Notes under the pieces: generated by a model
What the model was told of the DNA's origin: nothing
Databases searched by the model: none
The model's input: only the letters and a program-made list of their open reading frames with translations
Shown: positions 14,792 through 23,402 of the stretch, piece after piece
How positions within the stretch are numbered: position 1 is the first letter of the stretch
Layout: every line of letters begins with the position of its first letter
Translations under genes and position numbers: made by a program
Source of the DNA: Paenibacillus lycopersici
GTDB taxonomy: Bacteria > Bacillota > Bacilli > Paenibacillales > Paenibacillaceae
NCBI RefSeq assembly: GCF_010119935.1
Contig: NZ_CP048209.1
Span: 1,855,501 to 1,919,500 of the forward strand
DNA length: 64,000 nt
Direction: 5' to 3'

Positions 14792-14951
14792 CGATTCAAC
14801 CTCCGTTTCTCGCTCATGCGTTCCATTCCAGTGTAAACCATCCGGAAGGCGAATCACAAACCATTGCGCGAATGGCGTCACCTCCGGAGGGGATGGTTAT
14901 TTAGTTGGAGACGGCGAATATTTCCAGAACGGCGTACGCATGGCGACGGTA
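14792..14951. other. Spacer upstream of cvfC
   Basis: The region holds the cvfC ribosome binding site and presumably its promoter on the minus strand. No gene or recognisable motif was found before the 17-bp repeat tract begins. Confidence 0.5.
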
Positions 14952-15206
14952 TCTCGCTCTCGGTGGAGTCTCGCTCTCGGTGAAGTCTCGCTCTCGGCGA
15001 TGTCTCGCTCTCGGCGGTATCTCGCTCTCGGGGTTGTCTCGCTCTCGGGGTTGTCTCGCTCTCGGGGTTGTCTCGCTCTCGACGGTGTCTCGCTCTCGGT
15101 GGTATCTCGCTCTCGGTGGAGTCTCGCTCTCGGCGGTGTCTCGCTCTCGGGAGTGTCTCGCTCTCGGCGATGTCTCGCTCTCGGCGATGTCTCGCTCTCG
15201 ACGGTG
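14952..15206. repeat. 17-bp tandem repeat, 15 copies
   Basis: Fifteen consecutive 17-bp units with consensus TCTCGCTCTCGGNGRTG run from 14952 to 15206. The first 11 bases are nearly invariant and the last 5-6 vary. All frames are open because 17 is not a multiple of 3 and the unit lacks stops, which makes spurious long ORFs on both strands. No evidence of translation. Confidence 0.92.
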
Positions 15207-15500
15207 TCTCGCCACACGGAGCAGTCACGCGACCGCAGCACTTACGAGACCCCTAGTTCCCGGCACTCCGCCCTCGCGGCGCACCCGAACCCGCTTTTTC
15301 CCGCATAATCCCTTTGCCGCCTTCTCCCGCCCCGAATGATTCGTCAGTCATGCGTATTCCGCCGGCTTATGGCTGCCCCCGCCGTTTGATTAATGGAATT
15401 AAGCTTGGTATCTTTGAAGGAGCAAAGAGCGATCCGGTGCCCGATTCCCTTGACCCGGCCGCACCAGGAAGCCAGCACACCGATATGGGAGATGTGAGAA
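15207..15500. other. Intergenic region before the MBL hydrolase
   Basis: About 290 bp without a gene. GGGAGATG at about 15488 serves as the ribosome binding site of the next gene. No clear promoter, terminator or riboswitch was recognised. Confidence 0.5.
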
Positions 15501-16427
15501 ATGCGCTATACCAATTTAGACCCTGCCGCGGTACCGCGGACGTTCCGGGAAATCCGACAATGGCGTAGAGAACGGCGCAGCGGCAAAATGAAAGCGAAGG
15601 ATTATTCGTTCCAGGTTCCCGTGGTGGAACCGGATGTCCGTTATTTGCATAGCAATACGACGGAGCCGACGTTGACCTGGGTCGGCCATTCCACGTTCAT
15701 GATTCAATTGGCCGGATTGAACATCATCACCGACCCGATCTGGGCGGAGAAGCTGGCGTTTCATCGCAGGCTGGTGCCGCCGGGGCTCGCCGCGCGCGAC
15801 GTGCCGCCGATCGACGTCATCCTGATTTCGCACTCGCATTACGATCATTTGAATATCGCGTCCCTGAAGCAGCTGACCGGCAGCAAAATGCTCATCGTTC
15901 CCGTCGGCCTCGCCGACAAGCTGCGGCGCAAAGGCTTCTCCTCCATCATCGAGCTGGACTGGTGGCAGTCGGTCGAATCGAACGGCGTGAAGTTCACGTT
16001 CGTGCCGGCGCAGCATTGGACGAGAAGGACGCTGATCGACACGAATTCGTCGCTCTGGGGCGGGTTCGTGATCGAGGCCAAAGACGCGCCGACCGTGTAT
16101 TTTGCGGGAGACAGCGGCTATTTCGAGGGCTTCAAGGAAATCGGCATGCGCTTCCCGGACATCGACGTCGCCTTGATGCCGATCGGCGCATACGATCCGG
16201 AATGGTTCATGGGGCCTCAGCATGTCTCGCCGGAAGAGGCGCTGCGGGCGTTCCGCGATATCGGCGCGCGGCGCTTCGTGCCGATGCACTACGGTTCCTA
16301 CAAGCTGGCGGACGATACGCCGCGCGAAGCGCTCGACCGGCTGGAAGCGGAGACCCGCCGGCTGCGGCTCGCCGAAGGCACGGTGCGGATATTGCCGCAC
16401 GGCGAGACTTGGAAGCTAAAGCAGTAG
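15501..16427 (+). CDS. MBL-fold metallohydrolase, NAPE-PLD/UlaG-like
   Basis: A 308-residue metallo-beta-lactamase-fold protein. It has TWVGHSTFMIQLAGLNIITD near residues 58-77, the metal motif SHSHYDHLN near 114-122, a second metal ligand region around AQHWTRR near 172, AGDSGYFEGF near 203 and MHYGSYKL near 261. This pattern fits the clade with NAPE-PLD and UlaG-like phosphodiesterases or lactonases. Two metal ions (usually Zn) are expected. No signal peptide, so cytosolic. The substrate cannot be told; lipid or cyclic phosphate esters are the best guesses from the family. Confidence 0.87.
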   Translation: MRYTNLDPAAVPRTFREIRQWRRERRSGKMKAKDYSFQVPVVEPDVRYLHSNTTEPTLTWVGHSTFMIQLAGLNIITDPIWAEKLAFHRRLVPPGLAARDVPPIDVILISHSHYDHLNIASLKQLTGSKMLIVPVGLADKLRRKGFSSIIELDWWQSVESNGVKFTFVPAQHWTRRTLIDTNSSLWGGFVIEAKDAPTVYFAGDSGYFEGFKEIGMRFPDIDVALMPIGAYDPEWFMGPQHVSPEEALRAFRDIGARRFVPMHYGSYKLADDTPREALDRLEAETRRLRLAEGTVRILPHGETWKLKQ

Positions 16428-16500
16428 GCTCGGTAGGCGCTAATGTGCTATAATGGCATGATGAGTATTATTTAAACGACGAAGGACGGGATACCTGACT

Positions 16501-18123
16501 ATGATCAGCACAAGCGGCATCACGCTTCGATACGGGAAGCGTGCGCTATTTGAAGATGTCAATATTAAATTCACGCCGGGCAATTGCTACGGTTTGATCG
16601 GCGCGAACGGAGCGGGCAAATCGACGTTCCTGAAGATTCTGTCCGGCGAAGTGGAGCAAACGCACGGCGAAGTGCATATCACGCCGGGCGAGCGCCTTGC
16701 GGTTCTGAAGCAGAACCATTACGAGTATGACGATTTCCTCGTGCTCGAGACGGTTATCATGGGCCACAAGAAGCTGTATGACGTGATGAAAGAGAAGGAC
16801 GCCATCTACGCCAAAGCCGAGTTCACCGACGAAGACGGCATGCGCGCGGGCGAGCTGGAAGCGGAATTCGCGGACATGAACGGCTGGGAAGCGGAATCCG
16901 AAGCGGCAGGCATGCTGAACGGCCTCGGCATTCCGCCCGAATTGCACGACAAGAAGATGTCGGAGCTGTCCGGCAACGAGAAGGTCCGCGTCCTGCTGGC
17001 GCAGGCGCTCTTCGGCAATCCGCAGATCCTGCTCCTCGACGAGCCTACCAACCATCTCGACATGCAGTCGATCGAGTGGCTCGAGAACTTCCTGGGCGGG
17101 TACGAAGGCACCGTTATCGTCGTATCCCATGACCGTCACTTCTTGAACCAGGTATGTACGCATATCGCTGATATCGATTTCGGCAAAATCCAGATGTACG
17201 TCGGCAACTACGACTTCTGGTACGAGTCCAGCCAGCTGGCGCTGACGCTCATGCGCGACGCCAACAAGAAGAAGGAAGACAAGATCAAGGAGCTGCAGGC
17301 GTTCATTCAGCGCTTCAGCGCCAACAAATCGAAGTCCAAGCAAGCGACGTCCCGTAAGAAATTGCTGGACAAAATCACGCTCGACGACATTCGTCCGTCC
17401 AGCCGCAAATATCCGTTCATTCACTTCAAGCCGGAACGCGAAGCGGGCAAGCAGCTGCTCCTGACGGAAGGCTTGACGAAAACGATCGACGGCGCGGCGA
17501 TCATCGACAATTTGACGATCGCGGTCAACAAAGGCGACAAAATCGCCCTCGTCGGCCCGAACACGCTGCCGAAGACCGTGCTGATGCAGCTGCTCATGGG
17601 CGAGCTGGAAGCCGATTCCGGCACGTTCTCCTGGGGCGTAACGACGACGCAGGCGTATTTCCCGAAAGACAACTCGGCCTACTTCGACGGCGTGGAATTG
17701 AACCTCGTCGACTGGCTGCGCCAATATTCCAAGGATCAAGACGAGAGCTTCATCCGCGGTTTCCTCGGCCGGATGCTCTTCTCCGGCGACGAAGCGCTGA
17801 AGAAGGCGAGCGTCCTGTCCGGGGGCGAGAAGGTGCGCTGCATGCTGTCCAAAATGATGCTTTCCGGCTCCAACGTGCTGCTCATGGACGAACCGACCAA
17901 CCACTTGGATCTGGAGTCCATCACGGCGCTCAACAACGGGCTGATCGATTTCGACGGCACGCTCATCTTCACATCGCATGACCATCAGTTCGTGCAAACG
18001 ATCGCGAACCGGATTATCGAGATCACGCCGAACGGCATCATCGACCGGATGATGTCGTACGACGAATACCTCGAAAGCGCGGAAATCAAAGCGCTCCGCG
18101 AACGCATGTATCCGGCTGAGTAA
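16501..18123 (+). CDS. ykpA: ABC-F family ATPase of the YkpA/YbiT type
   Basis: A 540-residue protein with two ABC ATPase domains and no membrane segment, hence ABC-F, which acts on the ribosome. Domain 1 has a normal Walker A (GANGAGKST, residues 37-45), signature LSGNEK and Walker B ILLLDEPTNHLD. The linker near residues 255-300 is charged (DANKKKEDKIKELQ). Domain 2 has signature LSGGEK and LLMDEPTNHLDLES, but its P-loop reads GPNTLPKT instead of GxxxxGKT, losing the last glycine. Related YbiT/YkpA proteins modulate translation. The symbol is by resemblance. Confidence 0.88.
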   Translation: MISTSGITLRYGKRALFEDVNIKFTPGNCYGLIGANGAGKSTFLKILSGEVEQTHGEVHITPGERLAVLKQNHYEYDDFLVLETVIMGHKKLYDVMKEKDAIYAKAEFTDEDGMRAGELEAEFADMNGWEAESEAAGMLNGLGIPPELHDKKMSELSGNEKVRVLLAQALFGNPQILLLDEPTNHLDMQSIEWLENFLGGYEGTVIVVSHDRHFLNQVCTHIADIDFGKIQMYVGNYDFWYESSQLALTLMRDANKKKEDKIKELQAFIQRFSANKSKSKQATSRKKLLDKITLDDIRPSSRKYPFIHFKPEREAGKQLLLTEGLTKTIDGAAIIDNLTIAVNKGDKIALVGPNTLPKTVLMQLLMGELEADSGTFSWGVTTTQAYFPKDNSAYFDGVELNLVDWLRQYSKDQDESFIRGFLGRMLFSGDEALKKASVLSGGEKVRCMLSKMMLSGSNVLLMDEPTNHLDLESITALNNGLIDFDGTLIFTSHDHQFVQTIANRIIEITPNGIIDRMMSYDEYLESAEIKALRERMYPAE

Positions 18124-18144
18124 GCAGCCCGGGACAGACATACC

Positions 18145-18183
18145 AAGCCTTGATTCGGCCTTCTGGCCGGCTCAAGGCTTTTT
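18145..18183 (+). terminator. Rho-independent terminator after the ABC-F gene
   Basis: AAGCCTTGA (18145-18153) pairs with TCAAGGCTT (18172-18180), followed by TTT. The next 280 bp hold degenerate GC-rich repeats of the ATCCGNACGCCGG type and no gene. Confidence 0.75.
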
Positions 18184-18464
18184 GGCGTGCGGCGATCCGT
18201 ATGCCGGCAATCGATATACCACCGATCCGCACGCCGGAGGGCAGTAGGCCATCGATCCGCTCATCGGCAATCCATACGCCGACAACCGCAATACCGCTCC
18301 CGGAGTCCGGCTGCGGCCGCCCATACCGCGCCGGCCGCTGTTCTTCCGGCTGTCCATGACGCATAAAATATATCGTTCTTCCGCGCATGACCCGGCATCG
18401 TTATTTGTGGTAAAATAAGCGAAAGCGACAAAGCTAGACGAATTTATAAAGGAGTCGATTTATT

Positions 18465-18956
18465 ATGTCCTTTTTCGATAAAGTCAAGCAGGGTGCATCG
18501 GATGCGGCCAAGAAAGCGCAGCAGACCGTCGAGATTACGAAGCTGAAAGCGCAAATATCCGGCAAGGAGAAAGAAATCGAGCGGCTGTGCGCCCAGATCG
18601 GGGCTGCCGTATACCGCGGGCATCAAGCGGGCGATATCGCCTCCACGGAGCAAGAAGTCATGGAGTGCTGCCACCAGGCGGATGAGCTGCACACGGAGAT
18701 CAAGGTGCTGGAAGAGCGGATCAAGCTTACCCGCAACGAGAAAACCTGCACATGCGGCAGGGTCGTCACGCTGGATACGCGGTTCTGCCCGGACTGCGGC
18801 GCATCGCTGGCCGAAGAGCCGAAGCCGCACACGACGATCGGCGAAATCGTCGTCATTTGCAATCAGTGCCAGACCGAGAACGAGCTGAACGCGAAATTCT
18901 GCGTGACCTGCGGAGGGGGCTTGAACAGCGGCTCGGCCGTGGAAGAAGTGTTTTAA
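18465..18956 (+). CDS. Coiled-coil protein with two zinc ribbons
   Basis: A 163-residue protein. The N-terminus (MSFFDKVKQGASDAAKKAQQ) is an amphipathic helix followed by a coiled coil to about residue 88. Two C-terminal zinc ribbons follow: CTCGRVVTLDTRFCPDCG near 91-108 and CNQCQTENELNAKFCVTCGG near 131-150, each with four Cys. AAAGGAG precedes ATG 18465. Similar proteins are widespread in Firmicutes without known function. The architecture suggests oligomerisation with metal-stabilised ends, perhaps membrane-associated through the first helix. Confidence 0.82.
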   Translation: MSFFDKVKQGASDAAKKAQQTVEITKLKAQISGKEKEIERLCAQIGAAVYRGHQAGDIASTEQEVMECCHQADELHTEIKVLEERIKLTRNEKTCTCGRVVTLDTRFCPDCGASLAEEPKPHTTIGEIVVICNQCQTENELNAKFCVTCGGGLNSGSAVEEVF

Positions 18957-19211
18957 TTATTAATCACGCCTTCAATCGCAATCATCGTTATACAAGGCAG
19001 TCCTGGGCACGCGCTCGCCGCGTTCCGCCGGGGCTGCTTTTTCTCTATATGCGGCATGCGGGAGCTCGCGTCCGGAACGGATCGCCATCATCCGCACCAA
19101 GAATTAGCCGCCCCGTCCGCGCGAAAATGATTCGAACGAGTGCTTATACGGGTAAATGTACGATATACATAAGAGTGTAGAGGCCAATTTCGCGTATGGG
19201 AGGCGGTTCCA

Positions 19212-19448
19212 GTGCTGGTGCCCGTGGAGTCCAAGCAGATCGCGTTCTGCTCGTACAATGAGGATGAGTCGTCCTTGTATTTGTATTATCATACGGGCGG
19301 CGTTGCGATTTTCTCGTCGATCGGCAAGCAGCAATACCAGTCCGTCATTGATTCCCCGAACCGGTACGATACGCTGATGGATATTATGAAGAAAGGCCAG
19401 TCCGGGGAACCGTTCGAAGCCATGATCCCGGAAACGGAGCACAAGTAG
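19212..19448 (+). CDS. Small protein, possibly KTSC-like (78 aa)
   Basis: The start GTG 19212 follows GGGAGGC (19198-19204) by seven bases. The 78-residue product (VPVESKQIAFCSYNEDESSL, then LYYHTGGVAIFSSIGKQQYQ) has the strand-strand-helix pattern seen in short KTSC-type domains, but the match is weak. Soluble, no signal peptide. Function unknown. It stands alone between the zinc-ribbon gene and the cell-wall hydrolase. Confidence 0.6.
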   Translation: MLVPVESKQIAFCSYNEDESSLYLYYHTGGVAIFSSIGKQQYQSVIDSPNRYDTLMDIMKKGQSGEPFEAMIPETEHK

Positions 19449-19771
19449 GCGAACGAGGCGGGCTGGAATAATTTACATGCCGCTGCGGCCGCCGCGCTTT
19501 CGTGGGTCCTAAGACGCTGTATTAGGACCTTGTATGAAGTTATTGTGAGGATGCATGTCCAGCGAATACGGTTGTTTCAGGTACGGGCGCCCCGAGCGGG
19601 GCGTCTTTTTTCGTGCGGCAGCGCCAGTGTTCGTGGTTCTAATAGACTACGGTGTTATTCGACAAATGGGACAAGCGGTCGATATGGCCGGGATATAGGC
19701 TTCCGTACAATGGAGACAAGACAGGCAATCGCTTGCTTCTACAAGAGCTAATCACACGAAAGGGAGAGCTT
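19449..19771. other. Intergenic region with two hairpins, possible structured leader or small RNA
   Basis: GGTCCTAA (19505-19512) pairs with TTAGGACC (19522-19529). A strong terminator, arms CGCCCC and GGGGCG then a T-run, lies at 19587-19611, more than 130 bp after the previous gene and 160 bp before the next. A small RNA or attenuator of the wall hydrolase fits. I did not recognise a known riboswitch consensus. Confidence 0.45.
19587..19611 (+). terminator. Orphan rho-independent terminator
   Basis: CGCCCC-GAGC-GGGGCG followed by TCTTTTTT. It stands upstream of the wall hydrolase gene rather than directly behind a coding gene. Confidence 0.8.
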
Positions 19772-21355
19772 ATGAACAAACGTACAGCCATCTTGTTGTC
19801 CGTCGTATTGAGCGCTTCATTGCTGCTGCCCGCAGCCGCTTCCGCGGCGACGACGGCGCCAACCGTAGGTCAAATCCAGTCCAGCGTCAGCTTCCGCAGT
19901 CTTCCATCCACCTCTTCGACCGTGTACAAATATTTGAAGCAGGGCGAGCAAGTCGTCATCCTGGAGAAAGTCAATACATACTGGTACAAGGTACAAGACA
20001 GCGCCGGCGCGATCGGCTACATCTCCTCGGATGACAAATATGTCGAGATCGTCGAAGCGGTCAGTCCAACGGCCGGCAAGGCGACGATCGCGGCGTCGGT
20101 GTCGTTCCGCACGGGTCCGTCCACGGACAGCGCGCGCATCCGGTACTTAGCCAAAGGCGAGCAGGTCACCGTAACCGGCCAGCCGAACGGCTACTGGTAC
20201 GCCGTTACGGCCGCCGACGGGACGAAAGGCTATGTCAGCTCGGACGAGAAGTACATTACCGTGACCGGCAGCGTCACGCAGCCTAGCGGCAATGCATCCG
20301 GCGGTAATACGACGAGCGGTAGCTCGTCCGGCGGCAATGCATCCGGCGGCTCCGCGTCCGCCAATGCGACGATCGTCGCATCCGTCTCGTTCCGCACGGG
20401 TCCGTCCACGGACAATGAACGGATCCGCTATCTGTCCAAAGGCGAGCAGGTCACCGTAACCGGTCAGCCGAGCAGCAATTGGTATGCCGTAACGGCCGCC
20501 GACGGCACGAAAGGCTACGTCAGCTCGGACGAGAAGTACATTACCATGACCGGCAGCGTCACGCAGCCAGGCGGCAGTGCCTCCGGCGGCAATGCATCTA
20601 ACGGCAGCTCGTCCGGCGGCTCCGCGTCCGCCAATGCGACGATCGTCGCATCCGTCTCGTTCCGCACGGGTCCGTCCACGGATAATGAACGGATCCGCTA
20701 TCTGTCCAAAGGCGAGCAGGTCACCGTAACCGGCCAGCCGAGCAGCAACTGGTATGCCGTAACGGCCGCCGACGGCACGAAAGGCTACGTCAGCTCGGAC
20801 GAGAAGTACATTACCGTGACCGGCAGCATTCCGCAGGCCGGCGGGAATGGTTCCAACGGCTCGCCCGGATCGAATAATTCCGGCGGTACAAGCTCCGGCA
20901 GCGCCGATAATCATGCGGCGCTCGTCGAAAGCGTCATCGCCGCAGGCATGAAATATTGGGGCACGCCGTACGAATACGGCTCCGACCGCAGCACGACGAC
21001 GACGTTCGACTGTTCGGATTTCGTACGCACCGCCTTCCGCGAAGGCGCCAATCTGACCCTGCCGGCAGATTCGCGCAAGCAAGGGGATTACGTGCGCAAT
21101 CTGGGCAGCGTGAAGACGGATTGGCATCAACTGAAGCGCGGCGACCTGATGTTCTTCATGGACTCCAAGGGGTCGAGCGCATCGGCGTACAAGAACGTGA
21201 ACAAAGCGGAGGAGACGATTACGCATGTCGGCATCTACCTGGGCGACGGGCAAATTCTCCACACGTACTCCACGGCATCCGGCGGCGTCCGCACGAGCGT
21301 TATCGCGGACACGCACTGGGAATACCGCTTCCTGTTCGGCGGCAGCGTGCTGTAA
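19772..21355 (+). CDS. Secreted SH3b/NlpC-P60 cell wall endopeptidase
   Basis: A 527-residue exported enzyme. ATG 19772 follows AAAGGGAG; a Sec signal peptide follows (LLSVVLSASLLLPAAASA, cut near residue 26). Four bacterial SH3 domains come next (about 33-90, 105-168, 205-268, 285-345), joined by Gly/Ser/Asn-rich linkers; repeats 3 and 4 are nearly identical in DNA. The C-terminal NlpC/P60 domain (about 395-527) has catalytic Cys in FDCSDF, His in ITHVGIY and a downstream polar residue near LHTYS. Such enzymes cut gamma-D-Glu/diaminopimelate bonds in peptidoglycan during growth or separation. Confidence 0.92.
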   Translation: MNKRTAILLSVVLSASLLLPAAASAATTAPTVGQIQSSVSFRSLPSTSSTVYKYLKQGEQVVILEKVNTYWYKVQDSAGAIGYISSDDKYVEIVEAVSPTAGKATIAASVSFRTGPSTDSARIRYLAKGEQVTVTGQPNGYWYAVTAADGTKGYVSSDEKYITVTGSVTQPSGNASGGNTTSGSSSGGNASGGSASANATIVASVSFRTGPSTDNERIRYLSKGEQVTVTGQPSSNWYAVTAADGTKGYVSSDEKYITMTGSVTQPGGSASGGNASNGSSSGGSASANATIVASVSFRTGPSTDNERIRYLSKGEQVTVTGQPSSNWYAVTAADGTKGYVSSDEKYITVTGSIPQAGGNGSNGSPGSNNSGGTSSGSADNHAALVESVIAAGMKYWGTPYEYGSDRSTTTTFDCSDFVRTAFREGANLTLPADSRKQGDYVRNLGSVKTDWHQLKRGDLMFFMDSKGSSASAYKNVNKAEETITHVGIYLGDGQILHTYSTASGGVRTSVIADTHWEYRFLFGGSVL

Positions 21356-21378
21356 GCGGCACAGAAGCTAGTCATAGA

Positions 21379-21412
21379 GAACAACGCGATTGCTCCGGCG
21401 ATCGCGTTGTTC
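21379..21412. terminator. Hairpin between convergent genes
   Basis: GAACAACGCGAT (21379-21390) pairs perfectly with ATCGCGTTGTTC (21401-21412). No T-run follows, so termination strength is unsure. It lies between the convergent wall hydrolase and glycosyltransferase genes. Confidence 0.5.
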
Positions 21413-21618
21413 TGCGTTCGGTTCCTGCTGCCGCCGATTACGCGCATAGGCTATACGAAGAACGGACAGCTTCCGCTATCGCGCATACGGCTGTTCTGAG
21501 CTGTTCCGAACGAGGCCGTCCCGATCGAACGGGGCGGCTTCTTCGCATAAGTGGAGGAAGAAGCGGCCAAGCGGCACGCCCATCGCCATAGGAACTCCGG
21601 ACGGCAAAAAAAAAGCCG

Positions 21619-22743
21619 TCACTGCATAAGCTGCAGGACGACGCGGGAGCATTCCATCGGATTGTATTGCTGATTGCGCTTGTGCAGGAGGTCGTTGCGG
21701 AACTTCACGGACGAGTACGGCTCCTGGATGATTTCGAACCAGCGGTCGATCGTCTCTCGCGATTCCAGCATTTCGCCGAACCCGCTGGCGACGAAGTACT
21801 CGCAATTGACCTCTTCCTGGCCGGGGATCGGCTCGTAGAACAGCATCGGAATGCCTTTGCTGAGCCCCTCGGTGCATGTCATGCCGCCCGGCTTCGTGAT
21901 CAGCAGGTCGGAGACGTCCATCAGCTTGTTGATTTCCTTCGTGAAGCCGAGCACCTTAATATTGGGATGCTGAAAATCGGGATCCGCCAGCATTCGCTCG
22001 CGGACCTTCTCGTTGTTGCCGACGCAATAAATGAGCTGTACGCGGTCGCGCCAACGGGTCATGTAGCTGAGCAGATCGTCGCTGTACATAATGCCCCAGC
22101 CGCCGCCCATGATGAGCACCGTTGGCATCGGTTTCAAATCGAACTGCGCCTGCAGCTCCGACTTGTCGTGCGTCTGCCAGAAATTCGGATGAACGGGGAT
22201 GCCGGTCACCTGAATGCGGTTCGCGGAGATGCCGCGTTCCCTCAGTTTATTTTTCACTTCGTTCGTGGACACTAAGTATTTGTTAACCTCCGAGCTTGTC
22301 CAGGTACCGTGCGCATCGTAGTCCGTAATGAGCGTGTAGAGCGGCGTCTGCAGGCCGAGCCGCTTCAACCGGGAAACGACGGCGTTCGGAACGGGATGCG
22401 TGCAGACGATCAAATCGGGCTTCAGCTGCGAAATGACCTGCGAGGTATGCGTATAGAATAAGCGATGAAGCGCAAGCTGCGTAAATCGGTTCAATGATTT
22501 CTTATATTGTCTGCGATACAATCTTCCGAGCAGTTTCGGCTGTTTCGTAACGGTTCTGCGATATGCGGACACGATAAGCGGACCGAGCACCGGGTTCAAA
22601 AAATTACCCAGCTCGATCACGCGGGTTTGGACGGAAGCGTCGAGCGAACGCAGTCCGACGGCAAGCGCGTAAGCGGCTTGGGTATGCCCGGATCCGAATC
22701 CTTCGGAAAGCAGCAGTACTCGTTTTTTATGCAATAATCTCAC
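21619..22743 (-). CDS. UgtP/MGDG-synthase-like glycosyltransferase (GT28)
   Basis: A 374-residue protein of the family that includes diacylglycerol glucosyltransferase UgtP and plant MGDG synthase. The N-terminal domain has VLLLSEGFGSGHTQAAYAL near residues 9-27, then KPDLIVCTHPVPNAV near 111. The C-terminal donor domain has VLIMGGGWG near 203, VLGFTKEINKLMDVSDLLIT near 263 and KPGGMTCTEGLSKGIP near 283, the GT-B nucleotide-sugar site. It is expected at the membrane inner face making glycolipids. The start is a GTG (22743). A lipid substrate is inferred from the family. Confidence 0.86.
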   Translation of the reverse strand: MRLLHKKRVLLLSEGFGSGHTQAAYALAVGLRSLDASVQTRVIELGNFLNPVLGPLIVSAYRRTVTKQPKLLGRLYRRQYKKSLNRFTQLALHRLFYTHTSQVISQLKPDLIVCTHPVPNAVVSRLKRLGLQTPLYTLITDYDAHGTWTSSEVNKYLVSTNEVKNKLRERGISANRIQVTGIPVHPNFWQTHDKSELQAQFDLKPMPTVLIMGGGWGIMYSDDLLSYMTRWRDRVQLIYCVGNNEKVRERMLADPDFQHPNIKVLGFTKEINKLMDVSDLLITKPGGMTCTEGLSKGIPMLFYEPIPGQEEVNCEYFVASGFGEMLESRETIDRWFEIIQEPYSSVKFRNDLLHKRNQQYNPMECSRVVLQLMQ

Positions 22744-22910
22744 CTGCTTCTCTTACCTTCTCAGTACAGCCGTAATTTCTCTCTTCTCATATTACGACGG
22801 GCAGACGGCGAGCACAAGATTGGAATTATGTCTTGCGTATGATTGCACGGTTAATTTATCCTAAAACTCAGGCAATGAGAGCGATAATGGCCATTAAAGG
22901 AGCGATGAAT

Positions 22911-23297
22911 ATGCAAGATCGGCAAAGAAAAGCCCCCGAACCGGGCACGATAGTAGCGTTCGCGAATAAAACAGGGCGTTATGCAGGCGAAGTGATGGAA
23001 ATCAATGGGCCGCGCGCGCTGGTGAAGGTGCTGGCCGTGTTGAAGCATCCCGAACAGGGCGACCTGCACAATCCGTATAACCCGGACGTGCCGATGTTCC
23101 ATGAGCGCCGGGCGCTCAGCTATACTGAGAAGACGAACGTGCTGCTCGGCGAAATCGAACCGTTCCACGGCGAAGTGCCGGACTACAAGGAATCGCGCGC
23201 CCGCGCGCTCGCCGCGGAAATCGAGGGGCTCGACCGGCTTAAGCGGTGGGCGGAGCGCGGTCTGGATGCGCTGCGGACGCTGGAGAAGGAATATTAA
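22911..23297 (+). CDS. kapB: KapB-type kinase-associated protein
   Basis: A 128-residue protein resembling kinase-associated lipoprotein B of Bacillus: VAFANKTGRYAGEVMEING near residues 18-36, VKVLAVLKHPEQGDLHNPY near 42-60 and FHERRALSYTEKTNV near 68-82. In B. subtilis KapB is needed for KinB input into the sporulation phosphorelay. ATG 22911 is chosen because AAAGGAG lies eight bases upstream, whereas ATG 22905 is too close. I see no lipobox, so the lipoprotein label may not apply here. No kinB lies in the window. Confidence 0.82.
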   Translation: MQDRQRKAPEPGTIVAFANKTGRYAGEVMEINGPRALVKVLAVLKHPEQGDLHNPYNPDVPMFHERRALSYTEKTNVLLGEIEPFHGEVPDYKESRARALAAEIEGLDRLKRWAERGLDALRTLEKEY

Positions 23298-23332
23298 GCG
23301 GGATTCCGGCCGCTATTCCGATTTTGACTAAA

Positions 23333-23355
23333 TGACCGTATTGTAATTACGGTCA
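23333..23355 (+). promoter_or_regulatory. Palindromic operator upstream of the TetR gene
   Basis: TGACCGTA (23333-23340) and TACGGTCA (23348-23355) form a perfect dyad around TTGTAAT. It lies 47 bp before the TetR start, a usual place for autoregulation. Confidence 0.7.
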
Positions 23356-23402
23356 GTCGATGTTAAACTGATCACAGATGACAAACAAAGGAGGCTGCAG
23401 CG

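Noticed and set aside
13385..14836. 483-codon plus-strand ORF opposite cvfC
   Set aside because: The minus strand carries the recognised CvfC start and HEAT repeats. The plus frame is Arg/Ala-rich and runs into the 51-bp repeats.
13252..15206. CRISPR arrays in the 51-bp and 17-bp repeat tracts
   Set aside because: The repeats are contiguous or differ only by point changes; there are no unique spacers of constant length and no cas genes.
14775..15339. ORFs through the 17-bp repeat tract (SLSRSR or RERDTTE type)
   Set aside because: All frames of the repeat are open by composition, on both strands; none has a good start site.
16546..18141. Long antisense ORF opposite the ABC-F gene
   Set aside because: Shadow frame in a GC-rich gene. 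The plus-strand protein has all ABC motifs; the antisense product is low-complexity Arg/Val/His-rich. The same applies to antisense ORFs opposite gltB (28522-30735 and 30736-33030) and the YhgE gene (24378-26135).
19449..19771. A cyclic di-AMP riboswitch before the wall hydrolase
   Set aside because: Considered because such RNAs often precede wall hydrolases, but I could not find the conserved sequence blocks; only two plain hairpins are visible.
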